This document shows positions 1 to 11,400 of a stretch of 64,000 nt of DNA, in pieces; within the stretch, counting starts at the first letter, position 1; each line of letters starts with the position of its first letter. A program made the translations under genes and the position numbers. Source of the DNA: Cepaea nemoralis (taxonomy: Eukaryota > Mollusca > Gastropoda > Stylommatophora > Helicidae); the NCBI GenBank assembly GCA_014155875.1, contig JACEFZ010027945.1:32501-96500 (forward strand). The letters run 5' to 3'. Under the pieces are notes generated by a model that saw only the letters and a program-made list of their open reading frames with translations, did not search any database and was not told the DNA's origin.

Positions 1-266
1 TGTTACTTGCCTTATCACACAGCAGTGAGGTGGCTCAGCTGCGGTAAAGTCCTGTTTCGTTTACACAAGCTCTGAAACGAAATATATGTTTTTTACACTG
101 AAAAAGAAAGAGCTGATCCACAGCTGTCCTATTCTACCTAGCTGCCAAAGTTGTCATTTATGGTCGACATAACATCCCACACGAATAAACTGAACTTGAA
201 CCTTCAGGGAAAGCATAACATCGTCTGTGATCTATAAAGAATCATCTCGGAGAAAGCTGGCATTGT

Positions 267-813
267 TTGAAGTACAGCTGGAAGGAGAAAACTTTTTCTC
301 ATTTTAACTGCTTCAAAGAGTTTTACGCTACAATCGCGGAAGATGTCAATCTCGATTTTCGTGGGGAAATTATTCGTGACTTGAAGAAGCATTTTTTGGA
401 GAGATGTTTAGATCTTGACATGATTGAGAGTAACATTCCTCTGTTCCAGAATCCGTTTGATTGTAACCTTGGTGATGTGCCTGTTGAACAATAGTTGGAG
501 ATAATTGATTTGCAATTAAATGACTTGTTGAAAGAGAAGCACAAAGAAGGAAAACGTGTTGAATTTTACCGTTGCTTACCTATTGTTGAGTTTCCGAAAC
601 TGAAGAAATTTACCGCTTGGTATGGCATCAGTGTTTGGAATAACTTATGTCCGTGAGCAAACATTTTCAAAAATGAATTATGTGAAGTCAACACATCGAA
701 CGAGATTGACAGATGAACATTTAAAAGCAATTCTCTTGATTGGATACAGCAGTTGCAAAGCAAACATTGATGACATCTTGAAAGCCAAACGTCAGTTTCA
801 CACATCTCACTAG
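267..813 (+). pseudogene. hAT-type transposase / GTF2IRD2-like relic, C-terminal part
   Basis: Two adjoining open stretches in different frames (267-494 and 622-813), with readable sequence in between, resemble the C-terminal half of hAT-derived proteins of the GTF2IRD2/ZBED kind. The second holds the typical hAT dimerisation signature: FGITYVREQTFSKMNYVKS, then RTRLTDEHLKAIL. The first carries the preceding block ending NIPLFQNPFDCNLGDVPVEQ. A TAG stop at 492-494 and a frameshift near 615-650 break the frame, so this is a dead copy. The N-terminal zinc finger and most of the catalytic domain lie outside the window or are lost. Family resemblance is from memory of the hAT C-terminal domain; the exact family is uncertain. 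Confidence 0.72.
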
Positions 814-1080
814 CCTTTTTCTTATACTGCTTACATGTTTGTGAGATTCGGATATGTGCACACTAGGTCTAATAAAACTATCGTTTTTGCTAACGTCGCC
901 TGCTGTGATAATTTTTTAAGTAAATAAATATGTTGGTTGTCTTCTATCCACATCACAGATATTATAGAAAAAAAAAAAAAAAAAACTAATAACCTTAACC
1001 AAAAGGAATAGTGAAAATCACAACTTATATCTTAACATAGCTAATATAAAGATACAACTAATATGGAGAAAGAAATATAT
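814..1080. other. AT-rich spacer with an 18-base A run
   Basis: No gene seen. An AATAAA lies near 870 and a pure A tract at 968-985. The tract could be the poly(A) end of a retroposed copy containing the hAT-like relic, or a simple repeat. The sequence after it grades into the LINE relic that holds the RTE insertion. Confidence 0.4.
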
Positions 1081-1140
1081 GTTAATTAGGAAACTTTGGA
1101 GGTGGTGGAAAAATTCGATTATTTTGGGTCAGTAATTACC
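1081..1140 (+). mobile_element. LINE with (GAAT)n tail, upstream part (split by RTE)
   Basis: This piece reads as the RT C-terminal motif VEKFDYFGSVIT. The reading resumes at 4324 after the RTE insertion, continuing as KSGDTMKKVKRRIS. It is the left half of one LINE copy whose right half is 4324-4885. The end of this piece, AATTACC (1134-1140), is duplicated at 4324-4330. Confidence 0.7.
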
Positions 1141-1268
1141 CCATGGTAGAGGATGGAAACACACTACGGTGTGGCTAACACAGCTCTGGGGACCGAGTAT
1201 CCACCGGAATAAGTGGACAACTCTGCAGTTGAGCAGAGCAGGGCACTCACTTGTCCTGACAGTCGGAA

Positions 1269-1991
1269 ATGGCTGTCAAAGGCAGAGTTAAAAGACCACC
1301 GTGTGAATGTGGAAGGCAAGGGGAAACCACCACATTATCTTCCCAAGATTTCATGGCGACACACATTTCAGAAATAGTGAACGACGTTAATGGCTGTCTT
1401 AGGACATCCTCGTCCGGTAGGGACAGTCATGAGCCACAGGTGACACCAGACCGTCATCCAGCTATTGATGGCAAAACGAAAACAATAACTAAACTAAATA
1501 AATTTAGAGTAGGAACGTGGAATGTTAGGACATTAAATGAGCTAGGAAAGTTAAACAATGTTCTAAGAGAAATGGAAAATATGAAAATGAATATACTAGG
1601 CATAAGTGAGATGAGATGGAAGAGATCTAGCAAAATTATAACCGACAAACACACAATAATTTATTCTGGAGGGGACACACATGAAAAAGGTGTAGGAATA
1701 ATATTTGATGAAAACACAGCCAAATCTATGACTGGATACTGGTGCATTTCAGATAGAGTTATAATGGTCAAAATCAAAGGCAAACCAATAGATATAAATA
1801 TTATACAAGTATATGCACCAACAACAAACAGTAGTGATGAAGATATGCAAAACTTTTACGATGAAGTTGAAATGACAATAGCCCAAATTGGATCACAAGA
1901 AATAAAAATAATACTGGGGGATTTTAATGCAAAAGTAGGAAGGGAAAATAGACGATATAGTGGGGAATTACGGTTTAGGTACAAGAAATGA
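1269..1991 (+). pseudogene. RTE LINE endonuclease domain (5' part of the ORF)
   Basis: A 240-codon stretch encodes the apurinic/apyrimidinic-like endonuclease that nicks target DNA in target-primed reverse transcription. Visible motifs are GTWNVRTLNE (metal-binding Asn), GISEMRWK (catalytic Glu), IIQVYAPT and LGDFNAKVG (Asp/Asn pair). The frame is lost at about 1965, and the rest of the domain, including a remnant of the lines GTRNERGEKLIEW and IDYMLINKRF, continues in other frames to about 2230. The ATG at 1269 opens inside a region of low complexity; the true start is unknown. Confidence 0.85.
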
Positions 1992-2651
1992 AAGAGGAGA
2001 GAAACTAATAGAATGGGGCAAATATTAATGATATGATAATTGGAAAAAACATGGTTTAAAACACATAAAAGACGACTATACACATGGAAAAAAGCCCTGA
2101 TATGAAAATACGCAACAAATTGACTACATGCTTATTAATAAAAGATTTAGAAATGCATTAATTATTGTAAAGACAATGCCTGGTGCTGACTGGTAACAGT
2201 GATCATGTACCACTATGTGGACAAATAAAAGTAAGATAAAGAGAGGGGAAAAAATGGTTAAAAACTTGAGAACTTAATAAAGAGGTTCTGAAAATAGATA
2301 AGAAAATTCAAGAACAATACAGAGTGACTGTGAAAAATAGGTACAATGCAATAGCTAAAATACAGAGTATAGATGAACAATGGGAAATGTTAAGGGACTC
2401 CATTCATCAAACTAGCAAAGAAATATTACCGGAGAGAAGCCAAAAGCTAAGAAAAATGGATAATGAAGAATCTTAAGGTTGATGGACAAAAGGAAGCAGA
2501 TAAAAATGACAACAAGAGTATGCTAAGATAAATAAAGAAATAAGAGATAAATGTGTGAAGCCAAAAGAAAGTTGGTTAAATGAGCAATGCAGAAAAATTG
2601 AATTAAATTCCATTACAGATCAAAAAAGTATGTACAGACAAATCAGCGAGC

Positions 2652-3943
2652 TCACAGGAAGAAAATAAGAATAAATACAGGGTGTTTGAAATCAAAAACA
2701 GGACAGACTTTATTGGAAGAAGGTGCTATAATGAAGAGGTGGAATGAGTATATAAGAGAAGTATATAATGGAGAAAGGGAAGAATTAACTGAAGAAAGTA
2801 ACTTAGAAGGCCCACCTATTCTAAAAGAAGAAGTCACTGATGCTATGAAACATATGAAGAAAGGAAAAACAGCTGGGCCAGATGAAATCACAATAGAAGA
2901 ATTAGAAAGTGTTGGGAGAATTTGGAGTAGATATATTAACCAAAATGTTGAATGATATTTACAGTAGTGGATATTTACCCAGTGATATGCTGAAATCTGT
3001 ATTTATAGCTCATACCAAAAGACCAGGAGCAATTGATTGTGAAGATTTTCGTACAGTTAACCTCATAAACCATGTCACTAAGCTTCTACTCAGAATTATA
3101 ATGAGAAGAACAAGAAAGAAAATAAAATGGAAATTAGTGAAGAACAGTATGGTTTTATGGAAGGAAAGGGTACAAACAATGCAATATATATATTACGAAC
3201 ACTAATAGAAAGATCAATAGAGAAACAAAGAGACATATATTTATGCTTCATAGATTATACTAAGGCATTTGATAAAGTAAAACATGATGAGCTGATTAAA
3301 ATGTTGGAAGATATCAACATTGATGGGAAAAGATTTAAGAATAATAAAGAATATTTACTGGAACCAAGTAGCAGCAATTAAAATGGGAAATAAAGAGGGG
3401 TAGTTGCGAACAGATAAAGCTAGGAGTAAGACAGGGGTGTGTCTTGTCACCCGATCTCTTCTCCCTGTATAGCGAAGTAATAATGAGAGAGATCAAAGAG
3501 AAGCCAGGAATACTAATCGGAGGATATAATATAAACAATATACGCTATGCAGATGACACAGTATTGGTAGCGGATAATGCAACAGACCTACAACAATTGT
3601 TGGACAGTGTAGTAACAGAGAGTGCACAGAAATCTTGAATATCAAGAAAACAGTAACAATGGTGATATCAAAGAAAATGGGGACGCCAAAATGTGACATA
3701 GAAATAGAAGGGGAAATTCTCAACCAAGTGGATAATTTTAAATACCTAGGGGCACTTATAACATCAGATGGAAGATGTACAAAAGAGATTAAGAGCAGAA
3801 TAGGGCAGGCAAAGACAGCATTTCAGAAAATGAAGAGTATCTTATGCAATAAGTCACTATCAATGAATGTAAGAAAGAGAGTACTAAAATGCTATACAGA
3901 ACCAGTTTTGCTAAATGGCAGCGAATCTTGGAATGTAAATTAA
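2652..3943 (+). pseudogene. RTE LINE reverse transcriptase domain, frameshifted
   Basis: Overlapping frames (2686-2955, 2909-3205, 3127-3381, 3444-3638, 3635-3943) together cover an RT domain. Order of motifs: MKKGKTAGPDEIT, VFIAHTKRPGAIDCEDFRTV, EEQYGFMEGKGT, YLCFIDYTKAFDKVKHDEL, QGCVLSPDLFSLYSE, then IRYADDTVLVAD with the catalytic YADD box near 3545, and FKYLGALITSDGR. At least four frame changes break it, so no active enzyme can be made. The order and spacing are normal for an RTE polymerase. Confidence 0.88.
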
Positions 3944-4314
3944 CAAATTAGGAAGAACTTAGAAGCAACAGAGATGTGGTTTTTAAGACGAATGTTGCGA
4001 ATTCCTTGGACTGCCAGAGTAACTAACAACGATTGCCTGAAAGAACCTAATGAAACTAGAAAACTATATACGACAATAAGAAAGAGACAAACATCTTTCT
4101 TTGGTCATGTGATGAGAAGAGAGGCATTGGAGAACATCGTGACAACTGGAAAGATCGAGGGGAAGAGAGGCAGAGGCAGACCAAGAGAAATGATGCTGGA
4201 CGGACTGAGACGGTGGCATGGAGGAATATCATCAGCAGAGTTGATCCAGAACACCAAAGACCGAGATCTGTGGAGAGCCATGAACGCCTACGCCAGCCGG
4301 CACGGCACTTGATG
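3944..4314 (+). pseudogene. RTE LINE C-terminal domain ending in its own tail
   Basis: This region carries the post-RT domain: MWFLRRMLRIPWTARVTNND, FFGHVMRREALENIVTTGKI, EGKRGRGRPREMMLDGLRRW, then the end NAYASRHGT. The TGA stop (4312-4314) is the first unit of the (TGA)n tail, so there is no 3' UTR. It is the reference for two tandem arrays in this window (14977-15262 and 35988-38606), which grew from the matching part of RTE-type copies. Confidence 0.85.
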
Positions 4315-4323
4315 ATGATGATG

Positions 4324-4885
4324 AATTACCAAAAGTGGTGACACAATGAAAAAAGTTAAAAGACGAATATCTATTGCTCTTCAAAAGCTAAAACAACTGA
4401 ATAAATTCTGGAGTGGGTCAGATAGAATTGCAAAAGTAAAAATTGTATGACGCATTCATATTTCACATTACGACATACGTACTCATGTGAGAACTGCATA
4501 CTTACTAAACAAGCTGAACAACGCATAAATGCCTTTGACGAGTTCTAAGATTATCTCGGATACTGAAAAGAACAAACGAATCCATTCGACAAGAGATGAA
4601 AATACGATAAAGCAAAGAAAATTGAAATAATGTAGGGGTATATGCCCCGGGAAGGGAGTAAGAGGAAGGCCAAAGAGAACATGTGTGCAGGATGTGGTAG
4701 ATGATTTCCAGGTGGGTTTATGGGGGGGGGGGGTCTTAAGGGTGGGACATCTTGCTTTTGATCATTAAGTTTTCCGGAAGGTTGTTATAGGAGCGAAGTT
4801 CTACAAGGGGCATGCTATTGAATGAATGAATGAATGAATGAATGAATGAATGAATGAATGAATGAATGAATGAATGAATGAATGA
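4324..4885 (+). mobile_element. LINE with (GAAT)n tail, 3' part
   Basis: Right half of the LINE split by the RTE copy. It starts in the RT C-terminus (KVKRRISIALQKLKQLNKFW), decays through several stops, keeps a GVRGRPKRTCVQDVVDD motif near 4655-4705, and ends in (GAAT)n at about 4829-4885. Copies of the same family are seen at 32456-32795, 32800-33310 (antisense) and 33320-33448. A 12-base G run lies at 4722-4733. Confidence 0.75.
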
Positions 4886-5439
4886 ACTCGACAGCAGCTG
4901 TGGTCAATATCTCGTCGACGTCCTCTAATTTAGAAAACATTTTCAGGTACCTCTGTCAGGCTGGGAGGTCAGGTCAATGAAAACCAAATGCGCCTCGATG
5001 GTGACTATCCACTGCACCATTAAACCTGCCAGTTCTACTAATGTGATCCACACGTGTCATATGACTTGTTCTCATCAGTTTTTTTAAGCGAAGTATGAAG
5101 CTGTCATTATACCAGCTCGTGTTTTCTTACCCTTCCACCATGTTCTCAACATTCCTCTCAATAATCGATAACTCCAGATTACCCAAGATTTTATTGCTCG
5201 CTTCTACTTATTCTCACCCATGTGTAAGAAACGACTGCACACGACGTCTCAGTCAGAGCATTTTTGTGCTTGTCGTGATATTTCACGTTTTCTTGACGCT
5301 ATTTATTTTAATTAACGTCTGGATGTGTAGATTTAGGCCTGTATCATTGTTTCACATCTTTCACCGGGTGTCACAGTGTAGTACGCATATTTAAGTCAGT
5401 TGACTTGTCTGATGTTTACACATTGACGATACATCATTG
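4886..5439. other. Spacer, no recognised feature
   Basis: No gene or named element recognised. A 99-codon open frame (5095-5394, +) has hydrophobic stretches but no recognisable family, and I treat it as chance. Confidence 0.5.
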
Positions 5440-5650
5440 GGAGCTGCAGTAGCACAGTGGCTAGACGCTCGCCGGCCGGCTCTATGGTTATGAGTTTGAT
5501 TCACACCAGGGCGGTTTCGAATTTTTAAAAATTCTCTGAACTCCCAGGTCGACCCAGCTTAAAATGAATACCCGGAAATGTCTTGGGAAGCATAGACGGC
5601 CGGCATGATACCGACCACATCAGCCACCAAGTGCCGACTGGTCTATGCAC
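5440..5650 (+). mobile_element. tRNA-derived SINE
   Basis: The left end looks like a tRNA-type RNA polymerase III promoter: an A-box-like TAGCACAGTGGCTAGACGC at about 5451-5469 and a B-box-like stretch ending AGTTTGATTC near 5492-5502. The body that follows (AACTCCCAGGTCGACCC, then GCCGACTGGTCTATGCAC at the right end) is not tRNA-like. The structure fits a short interspersed element. No clear tail or target duplication was found, since the truncated LINE lies directly beside it. Confidence 0.62.
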
Positions 5651-5676
5651 ATATGGGTTAAGTACTATGTGCCCAA

Positions 5677-6928
5677 AGATGTTCGGAAAGCTCGAAAAGG
5701 TTTGTCAGCAATGAAAGTCATGGCGGCTGCCAATATCGAGCAAAGACTCCTAATACTTCTGTTCCAAGGACTGGTTCTTTCGCGCATCGAGTATGCCCTG
5801 GCCATCCTCACTGTCAGCCCTACACAGATTGGAAGACTTGAAAAGGTACAACATGAAGCCATGCGTATCATTTTGGGCTGCACGAGAGACACCATCTGTG
5901 TAGCAATGAGATACCTCCTTGACTTCCCGACAATGGAACACAGGATCAAGATCTGGAGAGCTCGTGCATACTTAAAAATAAGTGCAGATGAGCAGCACCC
6001 TCTGCATGACGCTATATTCAGAGAAAAGGGTGACAGGCTAAAGAGGGGCAAATCATGGATGGGTCAGACGGAAGATGTCGTCAGACAGGTCTGCAGTCTT
6101 ACCAGTATCAACCCCGGCAAGGAATGGGTGCCGGTGCCTCCAGCTTTTAAGTGCACTTTCTCCTGCATTATCACACTCGATAGACGGTGCAGAGAGCAGA
6201 ACCCTGCCGCTGTCAATGCAGAGGTTAACGCGCTCATCTATGAACACTCAGATAGCCCCGAAGTGCTCATCTATACAGATGGATCTGTTGTAAAGCAGCA
6301 GAGAAGTGCGTGGGCATTTACAGCCCGTTCAGTGGGCCGAACCGTTCAAGAATCCAGTGGTGCCCACTCTATGACCACGAGCAGCATGACGATGGAGGTG
6401 ATGGCAGTTACACAGGCTTTCATATGGCTGGAATCAAAGCATTATACTAACGTGTGTGTACTAAGTGATTCAATGAGCATGATTCAGAAGGTCGAAGCTG
6501 GATCTGTACGTAGACAGTGGACTGGGTCGCTGCGGAAGTCTGTTGTCCGTAAAGTCACCTTCATCTTCGTCCCGGGACATGCGGGAGTCGAGGGAAATGA
6601 ACGAGCTGATAAACTGGCTGGCTCTGAACCCCCTGTAGATGGCCAGCCCATGGATCGTGCCGATGTTATTAACGTCCTCAAAGATATGGCGAGAACAGAG
6701 GAATTTGACGTCAATGAATCCACATCGCTGTCCAGGATGAAAGACTTGGGAGTAAGAATCGGCACGGCCAGACGCGAGAGGTACATCGGGAAAACAAGGC
6801 GCCTCGTCAACCAACACAGAACTGGCACTATTAGCCACCGGACGCTGATGCATATGCTGGGGGAGGATCTAAGCACCTATGGACATGTCCGGAGTGCAAT
6901 GAAGATAACTGATAACTGATAACTGATA
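5677..6928 (+). mobile_element. I/Ingi-like LINE, 5'-truncated, with open RT-end/RNase H frame
   Basis: This is the 3' third of a LINE whose relatives sit antisense at 15745-19174 and 38607-42464. An open frame (5677-6919) covers the RT C-terminus (RKGLSAMKVMAAANIEQR, then GCTRDTICVAMRYLLDFPT) and an RNase H domain with all acidic motifs: IYTDGSVVK, SSMTMEVMAV, LSDSMSMI and VPGHAGVEGNERADKLA. It ends in a TGATAAC-type repeat (about 6905-6930) that supplies the stop. The near-identical 13-mers ACTATGTGCCCAA (5664-5676) and ACTACGTGCCCAA (6929-6941) look like the target duplication. Being 5'-truncated, it is a dead-on-arrival copy, though the frame is unbroken. Confidence 0.85.
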
Positions 6929-6941
6929 ACTACGTGCCCAA

Positions 6942-9900
6942 TGCGGCATAAGGAGCGAAAAATTGTTCTTTACTGATTTATGTATCATTCAGTCAGTCGC
7001 GGTTCCAACTTCACGGCAACGGGTCGTCCCTGCAACAGGATGGCCTCGGTTGCTGGGAGTGAACACACGAGTCGAGGTATCCCTGACATTCACGTTTATA
7101 CTAACACCAGGGGTTGGACAGGTAGATACACTGTTACTACTGGTACTGACCACCTTGATACGGTTACAAGTGGTATGAGTCTACTAGCCCCTCCAAGATT
7201 CTAGACCTCTACCTTCTACCTATGGACCTTGAACCCTGAGGCCTCGTCCAAGTCCACACACAGTAACTGTAGAAAAGACATGTCAATAATCAAAACGTTT
7301 AACTACATTATAGACAGAGGTAGGAATGGAACAACCTGATAGAAGAAGATCTATGTACAATACAGAGATTAGGTCAGAGAAAGAGTCAGAGATGATTCCA
7401 GTTTCATCATGAGGCTTGGTGGTAGATCACTGCGTGTGTTCCGTCTAGTCGGTCTGATAAACTCACCGGGCGCTCTCCCAGCATGGTTGACTCAAACCTT
7501 GGAGACTGCTCTGTCCCAAGAATTCGATAAGCGATGAATGGAGTTAACCACTGGGTCCACAGCTGACTAGATGGAGTTCATACCTCAACAATATCAAGAT
7601 GAGTCACTGTCTAATGTCACTCTGACTGCTCTCACGATACAGCCTTAATGGGCGACCCTCTACCCTGAGGTGTCCCCTGGTGATCATTAATAATAACTGC
7701 ATCCATGTTTATATCAAAAGATCAGCACAAGGTTCAGTGAATATAATCCCATACCCCTGGTCGGGTAAAGTAAAGCTTCAGCAGCACTTTTCTATTAGAG
7801 TCACTAAATCATAGCACTTCATCTCATGATTAGAGAAAAGTTCTCGTGAGTGTCATTCTGGCAGATGATGTAAGAACAGCTGGCGGAATTCAAGATTGAC
7901 CGGACTCCGCCTGAGTCTGGTCCAACATGATAATCAAGATTAGTACACAGTATGTAATGCAACATAACAATGTCACTGCTCGTCGGATCTGCTGACGATC
8001 AAGTACTGTGGAACACATGATTCTTGCTGTTATCAACAATTGGATTGTCACGCGGATCAAGTTAAGATCTGGGTCTAATGTATCTGTAGATACTGGGTAA
8101 CATGAAGACGCCCAAATTGTGTGGGTCTAATGATGACCTTGCACTGCTTCAGATGTAGTTACCGCACCCATGTTGGTGCATATAAGTACTACCTGTTATT
8201 TCCCACTGTTAGGCGGCTGTTAACAGCAGCAATGGAACTGATGGGCTCCCAGAGCTATCACAGAACCCCAACTTGGCATGTCTCCATGGACAGGGCGTAT
8301 CACCATCTTTCCACTGTGGTCTCTGTTCGTTGATTAACACAAAACAGGCAACACCTGAAAGGGAGAGCGGTAGGTGAGAGTATTCGGCACCAACACTGGT
8401 CCACATGCATCAAGTCAATAAATAAACAGCCTTCAAATATAACTAATTAGTTTTCACATAATTAGGGAATCATCCCTATCTGGGCATAGTTGAAGCATGG
8501 GTAGCAATCCAATGTCAGATGGCCCCTAGATCAGCCCGTCGGAAAGGTTAAGTTCCGAGAAGGTCGAGTCTGATCCTATGGTACTCTCATATCTCTACCT
8601 TTCTCATATTTTTTACTGCCTTGTTGAGTAGCAGCACTATTTCTATTTACTACATAGAAACTAAATCTACGGGATAGTAGGTCCCTGGACCACTCCCCAT
8701 CATTGGACATACATATCTTGTTACCAAATTAATTAATGAATCATAAATTAATTAATAACTAATTAACATCCAATGTATAATCCTTCCATTTCGCTAGTGG
8801 TATATCCTTCCCACATCATAGCGAAACTCTTCTCGATTTTCCTCCTGTTATAGAGGCAAGAAGTCATCTATCTTAAAACATGTATTAGCCACCCCATGTT
8901 CAAGGTGGGCATTCCTGTTCCGTTCTCTTTCCAAGCGGATTAGTCTTGGGCAGTGACCGAACTGCTGTCACAGGATAAAGTAACTTGTCAGTCGATCAAT
9001 GATAACCAAGCCCGACATTATTTTGCTAACACAATTGACGCTTTTATGGTGAACAAACTGAGGAAAATACGTCTGTACAGATTCTCGACACCTGGTCAAC
9101 AGTGTGTATGAGATCAAAGGGAGTCACGTATAGTTGTCTACACATAGTCGACAAGTTGATGACAGGATGTTGTTCGAGAGGTGTGTACTGGCGACATTTG
9201 TCTACAAAACGGAAGTTGGTCGTTGCAAGTGATAGACAGAATGCCTGCTAGAGGTCAGAAGGATTATGTAATGGGAGAAAGGTCTTTGGCTTACAGACAA
9301 CCCGGATATTTGTTGGATGAGACAAAGAACTCCACAGATGAAAAGGAAACTTGACAGCTAATTGACTCTGGTTAGTCTGGAAACAGGAGGACAAAGCCAG
9401 ATTCTGGACTGATTGGCGTCTGGACTTTCCGGTGACTCACTCAAGCACCTATATAAAACCCAGTGCAGTAAACAGGTGGAGGGAGTCGAGAAAAACATTC
9501 TGAAGTGTAGAATTGGGGATAATTCCCAGTTGTGGTATATTAGAGGGACTAGCCTATCTAAGTAGTGATAGTTATCCACGGACATAGATCCAATCGGATT
9601 GCCTAGTTTCTCGAGTAACAACAGGAATAGACATATGGTAGGCAATTAATTATATCTAACTTAAGAGTATGATTATGAATAGAGTACAGTACTGTGTAGT
9701 GATATAATGTAGTATGATTAGTGATAGAATGTTCTATAAGTGCGGTGCTAGAAAGTATCATAGGAGCGTCGGCACTAGTATTCTATTGTGTGGCTTCATG
9801 TAGCTTGTGTTATATATCATTTTACTCGGGAAGTTGAGGACAATGTAGTGGAATAATAATTAGAGAGATTAAGAATGGTTGAGAGGGAGGAGAGGAATGT

Positions 9901-11068
9901 GTAATGGTAGGATCTTCAGTAGGGCATCTGCTGGGTTTCTACCCGTTCCTTTAGTCTTTCCTGGTGTTGCCATGTCTCAGATCATATGATTGAGTTATTT
10001 GGCCGTATGACAGAGATCGGATCTCTGTTATAGATCTGAGTGCTGTTATTGATCTACATTTGCCCAATTCTGGCCAGGACTGAGTTGCCCTCACCATGAT
10101 GTTATCTGCTCTACAGGTTCCATGTACAGTTCCCCTTGAGTGTTCCACGTGAGTGGGAGAGGATGTACTTCGAAGAAGCAGTTTCAAAGTTTGACAATGA
10201 TGGCTCAGCATCTGAAGACAGAGGTTGCTGAGAGGCCGCTACATAGGGCTTATACCCAAGTTGGTTTGCGGGAACCTGGCTTCTGCTGAGCAGGACATGT
10301 TGACGAGAGGGAGGTTTAGCCAAGTGATAGATGTACCAATAAACAGTCAGAACATTGCATAATTTATACTGATACCCAGAACAGTTCGATTGTGGTGTTA
10401 ATATGAGGAATCTTTAGAACCAGTGACTCTAGATCCATTAAGATTTCTCCACTAATAGTGACAATAGGATTAGAATTTCCTGATTAACAATCTGTTAAAT
10501 AACCGAGGAAGTTCATAGTGTGAATCAGACTCTAATTAGACAGTGTTTGTCAGGGGTGTCCAAGCATCCTAGTGGTTCCAGAGACAACGGAGGAAGTCTT
10601 CACGTGACCGGAGGAGCATCACCTGGGTGAGGCTACCTGTATGGGATACATGGTGCTGGTGTGTCTTCAGCACAGGGATGAGAATGAACTACTCTTGAAC
10701 ACTGATCTGAGTCTATAGATGATTTAGAATACACGTCACACATTCTACACCTTATACACACATACACTTCTCCTACATATACTCTTTGCTTTAATAAATT
10801 TCTTGTTTTTATTTGTTGAAGCGAGAGTTGTCAAGTATGTTATGTTGGGGAAGAATGAGAGGGGGCATGATCCAGGGGTGAGTAAGAGTGAGAGGAAGGT
10901 GTCTTCAGATTGAGGGAGTGTGTGGACGGAGTCTGCTGGATATCTCCAGAATAGAGATATTGAATTAAAACAAATGTGGGTATCGATTCTCTTCACTCCA
11001 GGGACGACACTAAAGTGGTGAAGAAGAACAAGTAACTAATACGACATTCATTCTTTACACACACTACA
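6942..11068 (+). mobile_element. Candidate very long 5' LTR and flank of a Gmr1-like Gypsy
   Basis: No convincing ORF. The right edge is set by the primer-binding site at 11074. The right part looks like LTR promoter and leader: a TATA box (9449-9458, CTATATAAAA) with a CAGT initiator-like element downstream, and AATAAA at 10793-10798. The left limit is not visible. A TGTTACTACTGG at about 7131 could be the LTR start, which would make the LTR about 3.9 kb; the start could equally lie nearer the TATA box. No second LTR copy was seen in the window. Confidence 0.45.
9449..9458 (+). promoter_or_regulatory. Probable TATA box of the Gmr1-like LTR
   Basis: CTATATAAAA is followed about 12 bases later by GTGCAGTAAAC, an initiator-like context. 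It lies 1.6 kb upstream of the primer-binding site, on the strand of the gag ORF at 11401. This is inference from motif and position. Confidence 0.45.
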
Positions 11069-11073
11069 TTTAT

Positions 11074-11084
11074 TGGGGGCTCGT
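11074..11084 (+). promoter_or_regulatory. Primer-binding site, tRNA-Pro-like
   Basis: TGGGGGCTCGT matches the first 11 bases of the site complementary to the 3' end of tRNA-Pro used by many retroelements. It lies 6 bases after a CA that plausibly ends the LTR (11067-11068) and 317 bases before the gag ATG. The bases after the eleventh diverge. Confidence 0.6.
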
Positions 11085-11400
11085 AAACGTGATCTTTGGA
11101 CAGCGGGATCTTTAGACAACGGGATCTTTTAACACGGGATCTTTAGTTAGAGGATGGAGATATCCTATTAGTGAGAATCCAGCTAGAGTGAATGTGGATA
11201 GGTGTTTGGACTTATCTTACCTGTTCACACTTCACACGTCTGCATAGGTCTGTGGTCCTGATTCTACTCTTGTCACTGAAGTGATTGTGTTGTGTTGTGT
11301 GGTGTGTTATAATATATATAGATTTATTGTATTTGGTCATTATCTATATAGTTGTTTAGAGATAATCTATACTCTATCTGTTGAGTTACCTCTCTGTAAA

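Larger units (their letters stand above)
1141..4323 (+). mobile_element. RTE-clade LINE, nearly full length, decayed
   Basis: A non-LTR retrotransposon of about 3.2 kb. It has a short 5' leader (1141-1268), an apurinic-type endonuclease, a reverse transcriptase, a C-terminal domain, and a (TGA)n/(ATG)n tail at 4312-4323. It is flanked by the 7-bp duplication AATTACC (1134-1140 and 4324-4330). The endonuclease opening WNVRTLNELGKL, the C-terminal motif GHVMRREALENIV and the TGATGA tail are RTE-like. Multiple frameshifts and stops (after 1991, 2240-2680, near 2930, 3380, 3640 and 3943) make it non-autonomous. Related fragments lie at 14977-15370, 26022-26735, 31138-31593 and 46960-47290. Confidence 0.88.

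Noticed and set aside
5095..5394. 99-codon frame with hydrophobic segments, membrane-protein-like
   Set aside because: No ATG context, neighbours or similarity to support it; T-rich DNA gives such frames by chance.
5665..6051. Antisense frames of 127-130 codons (also 6470-6876)
   Set aside because: Shadows of the sense LINE frame, with no features of their own.
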